Positions 32,901 through 41,449 of a stretch of DNA of 64,000 bases are shown piece after piece. A program made the translations under genes and the position numbers. Each line of letters opens with the position of its first letter. The stretch's first letter is position 1. Under the pieces are notes generated by a model. It was not told where the DNA came from, ran no database searches, and worked only from the letters and a program-made list of their open reading frames with translations. The stretch is from the NCBI GenBank assembly GCA_037200525.1, contig JBBCGG010000001.1, forward strand, positions 1,654,501-1,718,500, written 5' to 3'. This stretch comes from Methylocella sp. GTDB lineage: Bacteria; Pseudomonadota; Alphaproteobacteria; Rhizobiales; Beijerinckiaceae.

Positions 32901-34274
32901 ATGCAGAACAAACTCTTCGCCGGCTCGGTCGTTTCCGACGCGGCGCTCGGCGATCGGCAGATCCGCGTCGTCGCCAACAGCGGCAAAAGCGATCGCGTCA
33001 GGGACGTCCTCGTCGCCAAGGGCTGCAAGCTCGACAACTATTTGTCGAACAATATCGTCCTGGCCGATCACAATCCGCAGTGCCCGGTCGGCAATTTCGC
33101 GCCCGAGATCAAGGATGATCGCGTCGAAGGCGTCATCACCTTCGCGCCGGCTGGAGCTTCGGCCAAGGCAGACGAATATTGCGCCTTGTACAAAGCCGGC
33201 GTCATGAAAACAGTCAGCGTCGGCTTTCGCGAGATCGCCGCAGAGCCAATCAAGGGCGGGGGCTGGCTCTACAAGGAGTGGGAGCTCATGGAGCTATCAT
33301 GCGTCGCGGTCCCTTGCGATCCTGGCGCCGTCGTCACGGCCCGTTCGCTGCCAGGCGACCGCTGCAATTGGAAATGCGGCGCCTCGCTCAATTTGCCGAT
33401 CGCGGAAAAAAGCGATTGGGACGCCTCAGAGGCTGCTGAACGCATTTTCGCGAAGGCCGGTTTCGATGGTGATAATCCCGACGTCGCCTGGGCGCGCAAA
33501 GGCTTCCTCGCCTATGACGACGCCAATCCGAGGCTGAAAAGCTCCTACAGACTGCCCTTCGCCGACGTGATCGACGGAAGGCTGACGGCCATCAAAGACG
33601 CGGCCGATGCCGATGACATGATTGGCGCGGAGGTTCCGTCCGAGGTGTTGAAAAAGGCCCGTGCGGTGCTCGACGACTACGAGGCAAAAATGAAAGACGG
33701 AAAGAACGCGCCAGCATCAAAGACCAAAGCGATCAAGCCCAAAATCAAAGGCCTCTACGATGTCGCCTGTCTGGCGCGCCTGCTAGGCGAACTCGGCTGC
33801 CTGCAAGACAGTTCAGTTTGGGAGGCTGAGTGGGAGCAGGATGGCAGCAAAGTCCCGGCGATGCTCGCCGACGCGCTGCAGTCCCTCGCAGACGTCTTCC
33901 TGGCCATGACGGCGGAGGAGACCGCCGAGCTGCTCGCTGGCCGCGACGTCGAGGTCATTCCGGTCGATCTCGCCTCTGACGACTCGCTGACTGACGCGAC
34001 CAAACGCATGCGCGCCGCATTCCGCAAGTCAGGCCGCATGCTCAGCGCCGAAAACGCCAAATGCCTCGAAAAAGCGATGGACTGTATGTCCAAGGCCGCA
34101 GGCCATATTGAAACCGCCTGCGGCCACGTCAAGGATATCCAGGACCGCGCTGGATCGTCGGATGGCTCCAATGAGCCGGGTGATTCCGACGAGCTTGCAG
34201 ACGTGGAGCTCGCTGGCGAGATCGAGCATCGCAAGCGTCTGGCAATGGCGCTGGCTTTGTCTCCAGCGCCATAG
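32901..34274 (+). CDS. HK97-type prohead protease with long C-terminal extension
   Basis: 457 residues. The U35 protease region has the catalytic His (NNIVLADHNPQCPVGNF) and Ser (AGVMKTVSVGFREIAAE). After ~residue 160 comes a second region (ARKGFLAYDDANPRLKSSYR, then LPFADVIDGRLTAIKDAADA) known from larger head-maturation proteases. The tail is helical and acidic and could serve as a scaffold. A TTG at 32886 with GGAG 5 bases upstream is an alternative start. It cleaves the delta domain of the capsid protein. Confidence 0.88.
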   Translation: MQNKLFAGSVVSDAALGDRQIRVVANSGKSDRVRDVLVAKGCKLDNYLSNNIVLADHNPQCPVGNFAPEIKDDRVEGVITFAPAGASAKADEYCALYKAGVMKTVSVGFREIAAEPIKGGGWLYKEWELMELSCVAVPCDPGAVVTARSLPGDRCNWKCGASLNLPIAEKSDWDASEAAERIFAKAGFDGDNPDVAWARKGFLAYDDANPRLKSSYRLPFADVIDGRLTAIKDAADADDMIGAEVPSEVLKKARAVLDDYEAKMKDGKNAPASKTKAIKPKIKGLYDVACLARLLGELGCLQDSSVWEAEWEQDGSKVPAMLADALQSLADVFLAMTAEETAELLAGRDVEVIPVDLASDDSLTDATKRMRAAFRKSGRMLSAENAKCLEKAMDCMSKAAGHIETACGHVKDIQDRAGSSDGSNEPGDSDELADVELAGEIEHRKRLAMALALSPAP

Positions 34275-34285
34275 CAACCTCGCGT

Positions 34286-34582
34286 CTATTGGTTGCAGGT
34301 GGTCGGCGGAACGCAACCCGTCCCGTTTCCATTCGAATGAACGGCGAGGCCATCAGAGCCGCCAACGCTACGTCCTTCGGAGCCGGCGCCCGGGGCGCGT
34401 ATGCCCGTTCCGGCCTCCCCTATAGCAGGGTGTCCGCCGGTCATAGCGCCTCCGCTCGGGCCGCCGGCGGCGCCTGCGCCCGAACCGGCTCCGCCAGTGT
34501 TTCCCGCCGCTAGTGCCGCGCCGCTACACATAACCGCCGCGCTAAGCGCAATGGCGCTAGCAAATATGCCAAGTCTTTTCAT
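34286..34582 (-). CDS. Small secreted Gly/Ala-rich protein, cargo
   Basis: 98 residues. A signal peptide (MKRLGIFASAIALSAAVMCS, cleavage near ALAAGN) precedes a Gly/Ala/Ser-rich mature part ending CVPPTTCNQ, with two cysteines. AGGAGG lies 5 bases before the ATG at 34582. It is paralogous at the signal peptide to the next minus-strand gene. It lies between protease and capsid genes on the opposite strand. Function unknown. Confidence 0.65.
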   Translation of the reverse strand: MKRLGIFASAIALSAAVMCSGAALAAGNTGGAGSGAGAAGGPSGGAMTGGHPAIGEAGTGIRAPGAGSEGRSVGGSDGLAVHSNGNGTGCVPPTTCNQ

Positions 34583-34694
34583 GAGTCCTCCTGGTATTGC
34601 TTTTTTCAAGCAACTCGGATTCAGGCCCGGTTCCAAAGGGTCGCCTCTGGAGGGGTGCTCAAAATGCCGGAAGTGGGTTTACCTGCGTGGAAGG

Positions 34695-35009
34695 TTAGTA
34701 AAAGCCACACGCGCCATAAGGGTAAGGATAGCCATAATAGCCGTAGCCATAGCATGGGCCATATCCGAAGCCCCCGCCGAAGAACGCGCGTCTGTTAAAA
34801 CCGCGGTTGCCGAAGCCGCGGTTGAATCCCACGCTGCGCCCTTCAAAACCGCCTCCTCGGAAGCCCCCGCCGCCGAAGCCGCTGTGGAAACCGCCGCCGC
34901 CAAAACCGCCGCCGCCGTGCGCTCCGCCTCCGCGCGCTAAGACAGGACCACTAGAAATTATCGCAATTCCGAGCGCAGCGGCGCTCGCCAAAACACCTAA
35001 TCTTTTCAT
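34695..35009 (-). CDS. Small secreted Gly-rich protein, cargo
   Basis: 104 residues. A signal peptide (MKRLGVLASAAALGIAIISS, cleavage near VLARGG) is followed by glycine/phenylalanine repeats (GGGGFHSGFGGGGFRGGGFE) and a tyrosine-rich C-terminus (GYGYYGYPYPYGACGFY). AGGAG precedes the start. It resembles secreted Gly-rich proteins that respond to stress in alphaproteobacteria. A sequence like an ECF (EcfG-type) promoter is found 30-57 bases upstream. Confidence 0.7.
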   Translation of the reverse strand: MKRLGVLASAAALGIAIISSGPVLARGGGAHGGGGFGGGGFHSGFGGGGFRGGGFEGRSVGFNRGFGNRGFNRRAFFGGGFGYGPCYGYGYYGYPYPYGACGFY

Positions 35010-35039
35010 GAGTTAGTTCTCCTAACATCGCTGGCGGGG

Positions 35040-35066
35040 AAACTCGCCTTCTGCAGGCCAAGTTCC
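35040..35066 (-). promoter_or_regulatory. Possible EcfG-type promoter of the Gly-rich gene
   Basis: On the minus strand GGAAC (35066-35062) is followed by 18 bases and GTTT (35043-35040). This is close to the general-stress consensus GGAAC-N16/17-CGTT, with A in place of the C. It lies at a plausible distance from the start at 35009. Short motifs of this kind can occur by chance. Confidence 0.35.
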
Positions 35067-35232
35067 TCAAATGAACCCGATGTGAAGAGACGACCGGGCT
35101 ACGATTGTAGCTTGTTGGTCAGCCCAGGATTCCACTCCTGCGACATGCGGAGCGCCGCCTTTCTCATTGTGGGCTTAGGCAACCCCCAACCGCCGCGTCG
35201 GACGACGCCGCATCCCTTAGATGGAGCCTCTT

Positions 35233-36642
35233 ATGTCTATACATGAGCTGCGCGCGAGGCGCGCCACAGTCTATGATGAGTTCAAGGCGCTCGCCGAAAA
35301 GCCTGACTTTAAAATCCTGGTCGATCAGCCGAAGTTCGAAAAACTTCAAGGCGAGATCAAAGAGCTCGACGCCTCGATTGAGCGCCTGAAAACCTCTCAG
35401 GAGCTGAGCGCCCAAACCGCGCTTCCGGTCGCTGGCCAGGACGAGCGACGCGTGCCCGCCGCCGTCAAAGACGATCCCTGGACCGATGACGCCGCGGCCG
35501 AGCGTAAGGGATTTGGCTCGTCCAAGGGCCTTATCCTCGGCGGCTTGGCGAAGATGATCGGCGCCGCCGGCGGCAACCCTTATCACGCTCGCCAGATCGC
35601 CCAGGATCTTTACGGCGAACGTCATCTCGTCACCAAGGCTCTCGTGGCCGGCATCGGCAGCTCCGGCGGCTTCATTGTGCCGCCGGAATATGTCAACGAG
35701 ATCATCGAACTCCTGCGCCCGATCGCTGTAGTTCGCGCCTCCAACCCGCGCGTGCTGCCCATGCCCCGCGGCACGATGACTCTGCCATCGCAGACCAGCG
35801 CATCGGTCGCCACCTACGGGTCCGAGCATTCGCCGATCGGCACGACGCAACCTGGCCTCGGCCAGATCGTCGCGACTTATAAGAAGCTCCGCGCCCTCAT
35901 CCCCGTCTCCAACGACCTGATGCGCTTTGCCGATCCCGCGGCCGACGCCTTTGTCCGCGACGATCTCGTCAAGGTCTGTGCCCTGCGCGAAGATCTGGCC
36001 TTCCTGGTCGGCGACGGCACGCAGGATTCGCCGCGCGGCTTCCTGAGCTTCGCCAACCAGTGGGCGGCGGTCAACGGCGGCTCCGTCGGCGTGTTTCTTT
36101 CGACGGCGCCTTCGACGGCCGCTGTCGGTGGCAACTTCATCACCTCAAATGAAAATTTCACCTTCGCTACGGCTGCTTCCGAGCTCGGCGGCCTCGTCAA
36201 CAAGCTCGACACCGCCAACGTCTCCGACATGCGCCGCATGTGGTTCATGCATCCGCGATCGTTCAACTATCTGAACAACGTGCAGAACTCGCTCGGCGAA
36301 TACATCTACCGCGAGGAACTGTCCGAAGGGAAACTTCTAAATTACCCCTTCAAAAAGTCGACGCAGATTCCGATCAACATCCAGGACGCGACGGGCGCCA
36401 ATAAGGACTGCTCCTTCGTCATGCTGGTCGAGATGACCGACGCCATGATCCTCGACTCCATGACCCTGGAGCTCGCTGTGTCTCGCGAGGGCACATACGT
36501 CGATATGGCCGGCGTCACGCAAAGCGCATTCTCGAACGATGAGACCCTGATCCGCGGCATCATGGAGCATGATTTCCAGATGCGTCACCCGGCCTCGATC
36601 GCCATCGCACAATTCGTCCGCTGGTTCCCGGCGATCCAGTAA
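35233..36642 (+). CDS. Major capsid protein (HK97 fold)
   Basis: 469 residues. The N-terminal ~110 residues are helical (ATVYDEFKALAEKPDFKILV, LQGEIKELDASIERLKTSQE), the delta/scaffold domain removed by the protease. The body contains the typical SSGGFIVPPEYVNEIIELLR and LIPVSNDLMRFADPAADAFV, and ends QFVRWFPAIQ. Start 35233 follows GGAG at 35224. It is the building block of the icosahedral head. Confidence 0.93.
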   Translation: MSIHELRARRATVYDEFKALAEKPDFKILVDQPKFEKLQGEIKELDASIERLKTSQELSAQTALPVAGQDERRVPAAVKDDPWTDDAAAERKGFGSSKGLILGGLAKMIGAAGGNPYHARQIAQDLYGERHLVTKALVAGIGSSGGFIVPPEYVNEIIELLRPIAVVRASNPRVLPMPRGTMTLPSQTSASVATYGSEHSPIGTTQPGLGQIVATYKKLRALIPVSNDLMRFADPAADAFVRDDLVKVCALREDLAFLVGDGTQDSPRGFLSFANQWAAVNGGSVGVFLSTAPSTAAVGGNFITSNENFTFATAASELGGLVNKLDTANVSDMRRMWFMHPRSFNYLNNVQNSLGEYIYREELSEGKLLNYPFKKSTQIPINIQDATGANKDCSFVMLVEMTDAMILDSMTLELAVSREGTYVDMAGVTQSAFSNDETLIRGIMEHDFQMRHPASIAIAQFVRWFPAIQ

Positions 36643-36700
36643 TCCTCGCGGCCGGTTGACCGGCCCTCTCCATTTCACATTTTTTTGAGGAGGCACGCAC

Positions 36701-37252
36701 GTGTCTGCTTTTTCCGACCGCAAACATATCGGCGACCTGATCGACATCAAGGCGCTGTCAAAATCCCTGTCCTGGACCGCCGGCTCGGCGCAGGACAACG
36801 TGCCCTTGGTTGGCAACGTCATCGACCGCCTGGGCTTCCCAACGGGAAGCCTGCCGCAGACACTCGACGTCGGGGTCCTGCTGGATGCGACTTTAGCGGC
36901 CGGTGCGACCTTGTCGGTCGCCTTCGACGTTCAGGACTCGGCCGACGGCGTCAACTTCGCGGATTACGCCACCGTTCCTTCGGCGCCCTATCTGACGGGG
37001 CCGACTGGCGGCGGCCACATCCAGGGCGTCGCGCGCCTGACGCTCGTCAACGCGGATAATCCCAATATTCCGGGACAGGGGTTTAACCTTCCCGGCAATC
37101 TCGCTTCGCCGAGCATTCAGCTCGACAGCGCGCGGCGCTTCATCCGGCTTACCGTCACGCCGCATCTCTCGAGCGCCACGACGGACACTGCCGTCATCTT
37201 CCCAAGTGGAGTATTTGCCGGCTTCGACACCCTCGAAGCGCCGGTCGGCTAG
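36701..37252 (+). CDS. Head decoration-like protein
   Basis: 183 residues, beta-rich (LSVAFDVQDSADGVNFADYA, RRFIRLTVTPHLSS), starting with GTG after a strong GAGGAGG. Directly downstream of the capsid gene, the usual place for decoration or cement proteins, and followed by a strong terminator. The assignment rests on position and fold impression; no family is named. Confidence 0.55.
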   Translation: MSAFSDRKHIGDLIDIKALSKSLSWTAGSAQDNVPLVGNVIDRLGFPTGSLPQTLDVGVLLDATLAAGATLSVAFDVQDSADGVNFADYATVPSAPYLTGPTGGGHIQGVARLTLVNADNPNIPGQGFNLPGNLASPSIQLDSARRFIRLTVTPHLSSATTDTAVIFPSGVFAGFDTLEAPVG

Positions 37253-37277
37253 AGCATTGTTCCGGACAAAAATAAAA

Positions 37278-37298
37278 AGGCGGGACTGATTCCCGCCT
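37278..37298. terminator. Bidirectional intrinsic terminator
   Basis: AGGCGGGA and TCCCGCCT form an 8-bp stem with loop CTGAT, followed by CTTTAAT on the plus strand and by TTTTTATTTT when read on the minus strand. It separates the capsid genes from the convergent secreted-protein gene. Confidence 0.8.
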
Positions 37299-37325
37299 CT
37301 TTAATCACTGGTAGCTTGTCACGAT

Positions 37326-37571
37326 CTAATAGCGCTGATAGGGGCCGCGGGCTGGGGGCAGCGCTTCAAACGAGCTGCCCGCTGAGGGCAACTGCTCCAC
37401 TCCGCCACGCGATAGGCTCTGGGGGTCGGCCCCGACGGAGCGCCCCATGGTGACGCCCTCTTCTTGAGCCGGACGCTGATCATCAAAATGGGAACTCGCC
37501 TGCTTTGCTTCAGCGAAACCCGTGGAGCCTGCAATGATCGTGGCTACGGCTAACATCTTGAAGATGTTCAT
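37326..37571 (-). CDS. Small secreted protein, cargo
   Basis: 81 residues. The signal peptide MNIFKMLAVATIIAGSTGFA is followed by a hydrophilic mature part (QASSHFDDQRPAQEEGVTMG). AGGAG lies 8 bases upstream of the ATG. It is the fourth opposite-strand insertion among the head genes. No family recognised. Confidence 0.6.
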   Translation of the reverse strand: MNIFKMLAVATIIAGSTGFAEAKQASSHFDDQRPAQEEGVTMGRSVGADPQSLSRGGVEQLPSAGSSFEALPPARGPYQRY

Positions 37572-37758
37572 AGTGTGAACTCCTGAAAATCGCGGCCGGC
37601 GGTAGTCATCACTACAGCGACCGTTCGACTAATAAACGCTCCCACTCAGTTCGAATCAGTGAGCAATATTTGAGCGCTTCGCCGCAGAATTAATCAGCAA
37701 TCGCCTAAGTGGCAAGCAAATATCGGTGCGGCGCGGAGACGCAGCAGGGATAAAACAA

Positions 37759-37980
37759 ATGAAGCTCGTCGAATTTACACGTGACGTCCTGCCGCACCGT
37801 ATTGGCGAAAGGCGGGTGTTGCCGGATGACGTCGCGGCGCGCCTCGAGGCGTCCGGCGAAATTGCGGCCAATCCGCCGGATCATGGGAAAAAGCCATTTC
37901 CCACTCAGCAGAGTCAGCCGGACTCCGCGTCACCGAAGGCGGCCAAGCATAACCGCCGCCAAACCTATCTCACCAAATAG
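37759..37980 (+). CDS. Small head-module protein
   Basis: 73 residues beginning MKLVEFTRDVLPHRIGERRV and ending in a basic tail (AAKHNRRQTYLTK). Small proteins of this pattern (LPDDVAARLEASGE) often lie before head-tail connector genes in rhizobial siphophages. Role unknown. Confidence 0.5.
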   Translation: MKLVEFTRDVLPHRIGERRVLPDDVAARLEASGEIAANPPDHGKKPFPTQQSQPDSASPKAAKHNRRQTYLTK

Positions 37981-37991
37981 CAAGGATCGAC

Positions 37992-38264
37992 ATGACCGAT
38001 CTGTTTCAGGGCATGGGCCCGGACCTGGTGAGCCCGCCGACGAATCTGGCCGTCATCGCCCCGAGCGACGCAACCGATCTGCCTTTCGTGACCAAGGCGA
38101 TTTATTTCGGAAAAGCCGGCAACATCACCATCACCGCAATGGGCCAGGCTGGCTCCCCCGGCGTCACCCTCTCCAATGTCCCGGTCGGAACCGTGCTGAG
38201 CATCCGAGCGCAGCGCGTCTGGGCCACCGGAACCACGGCCTCCGGCCTTGTGGCGCTGTACTGA
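37992..38264 (+). CDS. Spike-base-like protein (RCAP_Rcc01079-type)
   Basis: 90 residues: DATDLPFVTKAIYFGKAGNI then ITAMGQAGSPGVTLSNVPVG and QRVWATGTTASGLVALY. This matches the small beta-barrel proteins that form the head-spike base of gene transfer agents. It would sit at capsid vertices and help attachment to surface polysaccharide. Its stop overlaps the next start (ATGA-type). Confidence 0.55.
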   Translation: MTDLFQGMGPDLVSPPTNLAVIAPSDATDLPFVTKAIYFGKAGNITITAMGQAGSPGVTLSNVPVGTVLSIRAQRVWATGTTASGLVALY

Positions 38265-39349
38265 TGGCCTCGTCCCCGACGATCCTATCGAGGGTGCTGA
38301 TCCCCGCCGTTCCCGCCTTTCAGGGCGGTGCGCCGCTCGACCTGATTTCCCTCGCCGACATCAAGCTGGAGCTCAAAATCGCCTCGGGCGCTGATGACGT
38401 TTGGCTCAAAGACGTCATCACGCGGCAGTCGCGCGCCGTCGCCAAGTTCTGCAACCGCGTTTTCCAGGTGCAAACCTATCAGGATCAATTTTGGGCGCGG
38501 CGCGAGGCGCATCCCTGGCAGATCCACGGCGGTTTCCTGCCGCTGCAACTCGCGCATTGGCCGATCGTCGCGCGGATTTCGCCAGCGGGGATCGCGCCGC
38601 CGCATGCGCCTTTTCTGTCGGCGGACGCCGGCGGCGCGCTCGCGGCGAGCATCTATTATGTCCGCATCACCTATGTGACCGCGGAAGGCGAGACGGCGCC
38701 ATCGCTCGAGACGCGGCTTGTGGTCGGCGCCGGTAATCTGCTGCAGGTCGCCGGGCCGCCGCTCGACAAGAATGCCCTGGCGATCGGCTGGAACGTCTAC
38801 GCCTCGACGACAAGTTTTGGCGAGAAGCTGCAGAACGCCGCGCCGATGCCGATCGGCGAGGCCTGGACCTTGCCCGCCACAGGTCTCGTCACGGCCACGC
38901 AGTCGCCGCCGAACAGCGTGACGGTCGTGGAGAATGTGCACTCGCCGATTTCGCCGGTGAGCGTGCCGCCACGCACTTTTCCATCGCAAAGCGCCTTGCA
39001 TCCGGAATCAGTGGCGGAAGGCGTCGGCTTCCTGGTCGATCACACGAGCGGCCAGCTGGCGCGGCTTTCGTTCGATGGCAACGTCCGCCAATGGCCGGCG
39101 CTGCCAATCATCGTGCAGTACCAGGCGGGTTACGTCGAGATCCCGGACGATCTGCGCGAGGCGGTCATTCGTCTCGTGAAAATGCGCTGGTTTTCGCGCG
39201 AGCGCGATCCGCTGATCCGCTCTGAGAACGCCGCCGGCGTCTATGAAGCGCAATATTTCTACGGCTCCGGGCCTGGCGCGGCGGAAGATATGCCAGCCGA
39301 CATCGGCGCCATGCTCGATCGCAACTATCGCGTGCCCGTGATCGCCTAG
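38264..39349 (+). CDS. Head-tail connector (gp6-like) with inserted beta domain
   Basis: 361 residues. The N-terminus (LADIKLELKIASGADDVWLK, DVITRQSRAVAKFCNRVF) and C-terminus (IPDDLREAVIRLVKMRWFSR, RVPVIA) are those of HK97 gp6-type connectors, normally ~100-200 residues. Between them is an extra Ig/FN3-like stretch (YYVRITYVTAEGETAPSLET). It forms the ring joining portal and tail. Confidence 0.75.
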   Translation: MASSPTILSRVLIPAVPAFQGGAPLDLISLADIKLELKIASGADDVWLKDVITRQSRAVAKFCNRVFQVQTYQDQFWARREAHPWQIHGGFLPLQLAHWPIVARISPAGIAPPHAPFLSADAGGALAASIYYVRITYVTAEGETAPSLETRLVVGAGNLLQVAGPPLDKNALAIGWNVYASTTSFGEKLQNAAPMPIGEAWTLPATGLVTATQSPPNSVTVVENVHSPISPVSVPPRTFPSQSALHPESVAEGVGFLVDHTSGQLARLSFDGNVRQWPALPIIVQYQAGYVEIPDDLREAVIRLVKMRWFSRERDPLIRSENAAGVYEAQYFYGSGPGAAEDMPADIGAMLDRNYRVPVIA

Positions 39350-39387
39350 TCAGCGCGTCCGCGAAGAGAAGCAGCAAAGAAAATCAC

Positions 39388-39810
39388 ATGGATAATCCCG
39401 GTCCTATACAGCTCACATTCAACGGCGGCGCGTTCCAAATTACCGGCGCCGGAACCTTCGTCGGCGACTGGATCACTGGCCTCGCGGGGATGCTCTCGGC
39501 ATCGCTGCAGGCGCAGTTCCTTTACGGCTCCGGCGGCGAGAATTGCACGGTCTACATCCAGACCTCGATCGACCAGGGCCAGACGGCGATCGACATCGCC
39601 GCAATCGAGTTCGCGCAGGCGAGCGGCACGGAGATCGTCAATCTCTCCGCCCTGACGCCAAAGACGACGCCGGCCGAGCCGACGCAGCAATCGTTGGCGC
39701 CCAATTCCAGCGTTGACGGCGTCCTCGGCGATCGGCTGCGGGCCGTCGTCGTGGTCGCGGGGACCTACAATAATTCGACGTTGCTCAACGCGACGGCGAT
39801 GGTGCGATAA
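39388..39810 (+). CDS. Beta-rich structural protein of the head-tail region
   Basis: 140 residues (GDWITGLAGMLSASLQAQFL, YIQTSIDQGQTAIDIAAIEF, RLRAVVVVAGTYNNSTLLNA). The last pattern is shared in style with the decoration-like protein at 36701. Probably a second capsid-associated protein. It does not resemble a major tail tube protein. Confidence 0.5.
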   Translation: MDNPGPIQLTFNGGAFQITGAGTFVGDWITGLAGMLSASLQAQFLYGSGGENCTVYIQTSIDQGQTAIDIAAIEFAQASGTEIVNLSALTPKTTPAEPTQQSLAPNSSVDGVLGDRLRAVVVVAGTYNNSTLLNATAMVR

Positions 39811-39822
39811 ATGGAGAGGGCT

Positions 39823-40059
39823 ATGGCTGAAGGCGAATCCGTAGGGACATGCCTCCTCGACGAAATCGAACGCGTTTCAGCTAAGCGCGAACGCTGGCGC
39901 GAGTACGCCAAGGATGCGGGTCCGCAGGCAAACTTACAATTTGCGATCGCTATGATGACCGTCGCTATAGACGCTGCAAAGACCGCGCTCGCCAATAGCG
40001 ACACGGTGGCATGCATTGCCGCGCTTGAGAGTTTGCGAGGCTTCGACAGCGATGATTAG
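39823..40059 (+). CDS. Small helical protein in the connector module
   Basis: 78 residues, helical (LLDEIERVSAKRERWREYAK; FAIAMMTVAIDAAKTALANS). GGAGAGG precedes the ATG at 39823. It overlaps the next gene by 8 bases. No family recognised. Confidence 0.5.
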   Translation: MAEGESVGTCLLDEIERVSAKRERWREYAKDAGPQANLQFAIAMMTVAIDAAKTALANSDTVACIAALESLRGFDSDD

Positions 40060-40441
40060 CCTCAGCGCCCAAGCGGCGCATCGGCGTGGCATTGCCCAGC
40101 GAGGTGAGGAGGTCATCTTCCAAAGGATCTCTGGCGTCGCGCCGCGCACGGTGACTTTCTCCGCTGTCGTTTCTGCCATGGTCGCCAATTACCAGCCCGA
40201 CGGCCAGGACCCGGCGCGGGCCGGCTATGGCGCCAGTCAGCCCGGTTCGATCACCCAAGGCGACCGCCAGGTCATCGTCATGATCGAGGATCTGGCGCAG
40301 GCGCGTTTCCCGCTGCCCGTGCAAAAGAACGACAATATCATCCTGTCCTCGACCGGCGAAAAATTGAACGTGACGCGCGTCGACATGCAAAAACGCGCTT
40401 TCGCTGGCGCCATCGAGCTCGGTGCCGCGGGAGTCGCCTGA
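40052..40441 (+). CDS. Head-tail joining / stopper-like protein
   Basis: 129 residues with beta-rich composition (VTFSAVVSAMVANYQPDGQD; IIIL-like strands DNIILSSTGEKLNVTRVDMQ). Position between gp6-like connector and gp10-like protein fits a stopper. It overlaps both neighbours, so the module is tightly coupled. Confidence 0.55.
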   Translation: MISLSAQAAHRRGIAQRGEEVIFQRISGVAPRTVTFSAVVSAMVANYQPDGQDPARAGYGASQPGSITQGDRQVIVMIEDLAQARFPLPVQKNDNIILSSTGEKLNVTRVDMQKRAFAGAIELGAAGVA

Positions 40442-40908
40442 TGGCGTTGGGCGTTTCCGTCGAAATCGACGACAGGGATGCGCTCGTTTATCTCGACGAG
40501 ATGAACGGCCGCATCCGCGCCGCTCTGCTCACGGCGGAGCAGGCGCTCGAGGCCGAGCTCGTCGATCGCGTGCGCCGCCGCGCGCACGTCCGCACCGCCG
40601 CCTATCGCGCCAGCATCGATGGCGACGTGGCCGCGACTGCGACGGGCGTCATCGCTTCGGTTTGGGCCGGCGTCTTCTACGCGCATATCCTCGAGGACGG
40701 CGCGACGCTGCCGGCGCGAACGATCCTGCCGAATGTCGAGCAAGCCCTGCACTTCATGGATGACGCGCATGAGGTCTTCGCCAAAGCCGTGCATTGGCCG
40801 GGGGCGAAGATCAAGCCGGAGCATATCCTCAGCGGCGCGCTGGCTGAGATGGACGATGAGATCGTCGATGCCCTCGAGGCCGCGATCAACAATGCGACGG
40901 GGGCATGA
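40441..40908 (+). CDS. HK97 gp10-like minor tail/neck protein
   Basis: 155 residues. VEIDDRDALVYLDEMNGRIR, then RRRAHVRTAAYRASIDGDVA and AGVFYAHILEDGATLPARTI are the hallmarks of HK97-gp10-like proteins (a G-x-x-YA-x-x-x-E-x-G-like motif). It links tail terminator and head. Overlaps on both sides by 1-4 bases. Confidence 0.7.
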   Translation: MALGVSVEIDDRDALVYLDEMNGRIRAALLTAEQALEAELVDRVRRRAHVRTAAYRASIDGDVAATATGVIASVWAGVFYAHILEDGATLPARTILPNVEQALHFMDDAHEVFAKAVHWPGAKIKPEHILSGALAEMDDEIVDALEAAINNATGA

Positions 40909-41396
40909 TGGCCGCGAGCCGCGAACAGATCATGACTGCGCTGCTTTCCCGTCTCGCCGGATCGGGCGAGTTCGCAACGATAGGGCGACGCAACCGCAGG
41001 CCGGAATCGATCGCCGCGATCAACACGCCGGCGCTGATGCTGGTCGAGCATTCCGAGACATATGAGCGGCCGTCGCCAAACCAACCGCCAATTCGGACCC
41101 TTGAAGTCCGCGCCATCGTCTATTGCGACGTCGGCCAGGACGAAAACGCCATTCCATCCAGCATCGTCAACCAGCTGCTTGATGGCATAGACAGCGTCAT
41201 GGTTCCCGACAGCCGAATGTTGGGCCGCTGCACGCTCGGCGGCCTTGTCTACTCCGCGATGATCGACGGAGACGTCATCAAGGCTCCCGGCGATGTCACA
41301 GGCAAGAGCCTCGCCGTTGTTCAGCAATCCGCCTGGGGGGAAGCCGAAGCGCCGACGACCGGCGCAGCACCTGGGCTTGGATCCGGAGCCGCCTAA
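40905..41396 (+). CDS. Tail terminator / completion protein
   Basis: 163 residues: ALLSRLAGSGEFATIGRRNR, IAAINTPALMLVEHSETYER, then IKAPGDVTGKSLAVV. This is the tail-completion (gpU/gp11-like) pattern. The last ~24 residues (QQSAWGEAEAPTTGAAPGLG) are unusual, because such proteins normally end soon after a final strand. The next frame continues without a start codon, suggesting that DNA is missing here. Confidence 0.65.
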   Translation: MMAASREQIMTALLSRLAGSGEFATIGRRNRRPESIAAINTPALMLVEHSETYERPSPNQPPIRTLEVRAIVYCDVGQDENAIPSSIVNQLLDGIDSVMVPDSRMLGRCTLGGLVYSAMIDGDVIKAPGDVTGKSLAVVQQSAWGEAEAPTTGAAPGLGSGAA

Positions 41397-41449
41397 AGAC
41401 GGCCCTGGGCTGGACGTCAGCCCAGATTGACGACGAGCCCTGGCTCGAG

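Noticed and set aside
34401-34940. Long Ala/Pro-rich plus-strand frame across the secreted-protein genes
   Set aside because: Low-complexity product (EAPAAEAAVETAAAKTAAAV) is the complement of Gly-rich coding sequence on the minus strand, where signal peptides and ribosome sites are clear.
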